Assembly (NCBI GenBank): GCA_002779235.1
Contig: PEXD01000002.1
Coordinates: 1 to 5,824, forward strand
Length of the DNA: 5,824 bases
Direction of reading: 5' to 3'
Source: Candidatus Woesearchaeota archaeon CG07_land_8_20_14_0_80_44_23
Lineage (GTDB): Archaea; Nanobdellota; Nanobdellia; Woesearchaeales; 0-14-0-80-44-23
Part shown: in pieces, positions 5,712-5,824 of the stretch
Numbering within the stretch: the first letter of the stretch is position 1
How the letters are laid out: every line of letters starts with the position of its first letter
Notes under the pieces: model-generated
What the model saw: the letters and a program-made list of their open reading frames with translations, nothing else
What the model was told of the DNA's origin: nothing
Databases searched by the model: none
Position numbers and translations under genes: made by a program

Positions 5712-5824
5712 TTGCTTTTAAACAGGAAAGCTGAAAAAGAGCTTCAGATGATTTTCGGACTGTTTGTCCTTTTGATAATTTCACTTGTTGTGTTAAGTTT
5801 GTTCTTCAAGTTCACTGAGAAGAG
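5712..5824 (+). CDS. N-terminus of a small or membrane-anchored protein (cut by window edge)
   Basis: TTG at 5712-5714 follows AGAGGTGAG by 4 nt and opens a frame that stays open to the window end (37 codons). The protein begins with a short charged stretch (LLNRKAEKELQ, residues 2-12), then a hydrophobic helix at about 13-33 (MIFGLFVLLIISLVVLSLFF), then KFTEK. This is an N-terminal signal anchor with basic residues inside. The pattern of a charged head, Lys-Ala, Glu and then an unbroken hydrophobic run loosely resembles archaeal class III (pilin-like) signal peptides, but no clear cleavage motif can be claimed. The gene has its own TATA box and is probably not part of the exporter operon. 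The product is unrecognised; the rest of the gene is needed to name it. Confidence 0.7.
   Translation, partial: MLLNRKAEKELQMIFGLFVLLIISLVVLSLFFKFTEK

Overview
The window is archaeal by its signals: AT-rich TATA elements such as TTTATATA sit about 25 nt before plausible transcript starts, Shine-Dalgarno sites are strong (GGGAGGG, AGGTGAT, GAGGAGG, AGAGGTGAG), some starts are TTG, arginine is mostly AGG/AGA and isoleucine often ATA. An extracytoplasmic Ig-like protein of the 'S-layer-like' type encoded with an ABC exporter also fits archaea. A DPANN or euryarchaeal lineage is possible, but the sequence alone does not settle which.

Layout. Positions 1-256 (minus strand) hold the first 85 codons of pdxS, the vitamin B6 (PLP) synthase subunit, which runs off the left edge. 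Positions 257-547 are a divergent intergenic region of 291 nt. It contains a minus-strand TATA box for pdxS, two nested sets of inverted repeats sharing a CAAAA..CCACA motif, a direct repeat, and one or two candidate promoters for the rightward genes. From 548 to 5607 runs a compact plus-strand operon: a PadR-family regulator, a LolD/MacB-type ABC ATPase, a secreted and C-terminally membrane-anchored protein with about three Ig-like beta domains, and two paralogous FtsX/MacB-type permeases. The gaps are 14, 33, 40 and 2 nt. A new TATA box (5627-5637) and a leader with a hairpin then precede a partial gene that starts with TTG at 5712; it encodes a short charged N-terminus followed by a hydrophobic helix.

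How the genes fit together. The ATPase and the two permeases have the composition of a split MacB/LolCDE-type (type VII) ABC transporter: one ATPase used twice and two different four-helix permeases with large extracytoplasmic domains. Such machines usually move or extract substrates on the outer face of the membrane, or transmit force across it, rather than import solutes. The anchored Ig-like protein sits where bacterial systems have a MacA-type adaptor, so it is the natural candidate for an archaeal partner. The PadR gene leads the operon and is a likely local regulator; PadR proteins often control efflux genes. The substrate cannot be inferred from this sequence. The most interesting parts are the archaeal exporter plus Ig-like partner module and the unexplained operator-like repeat array between pdxS and padR.
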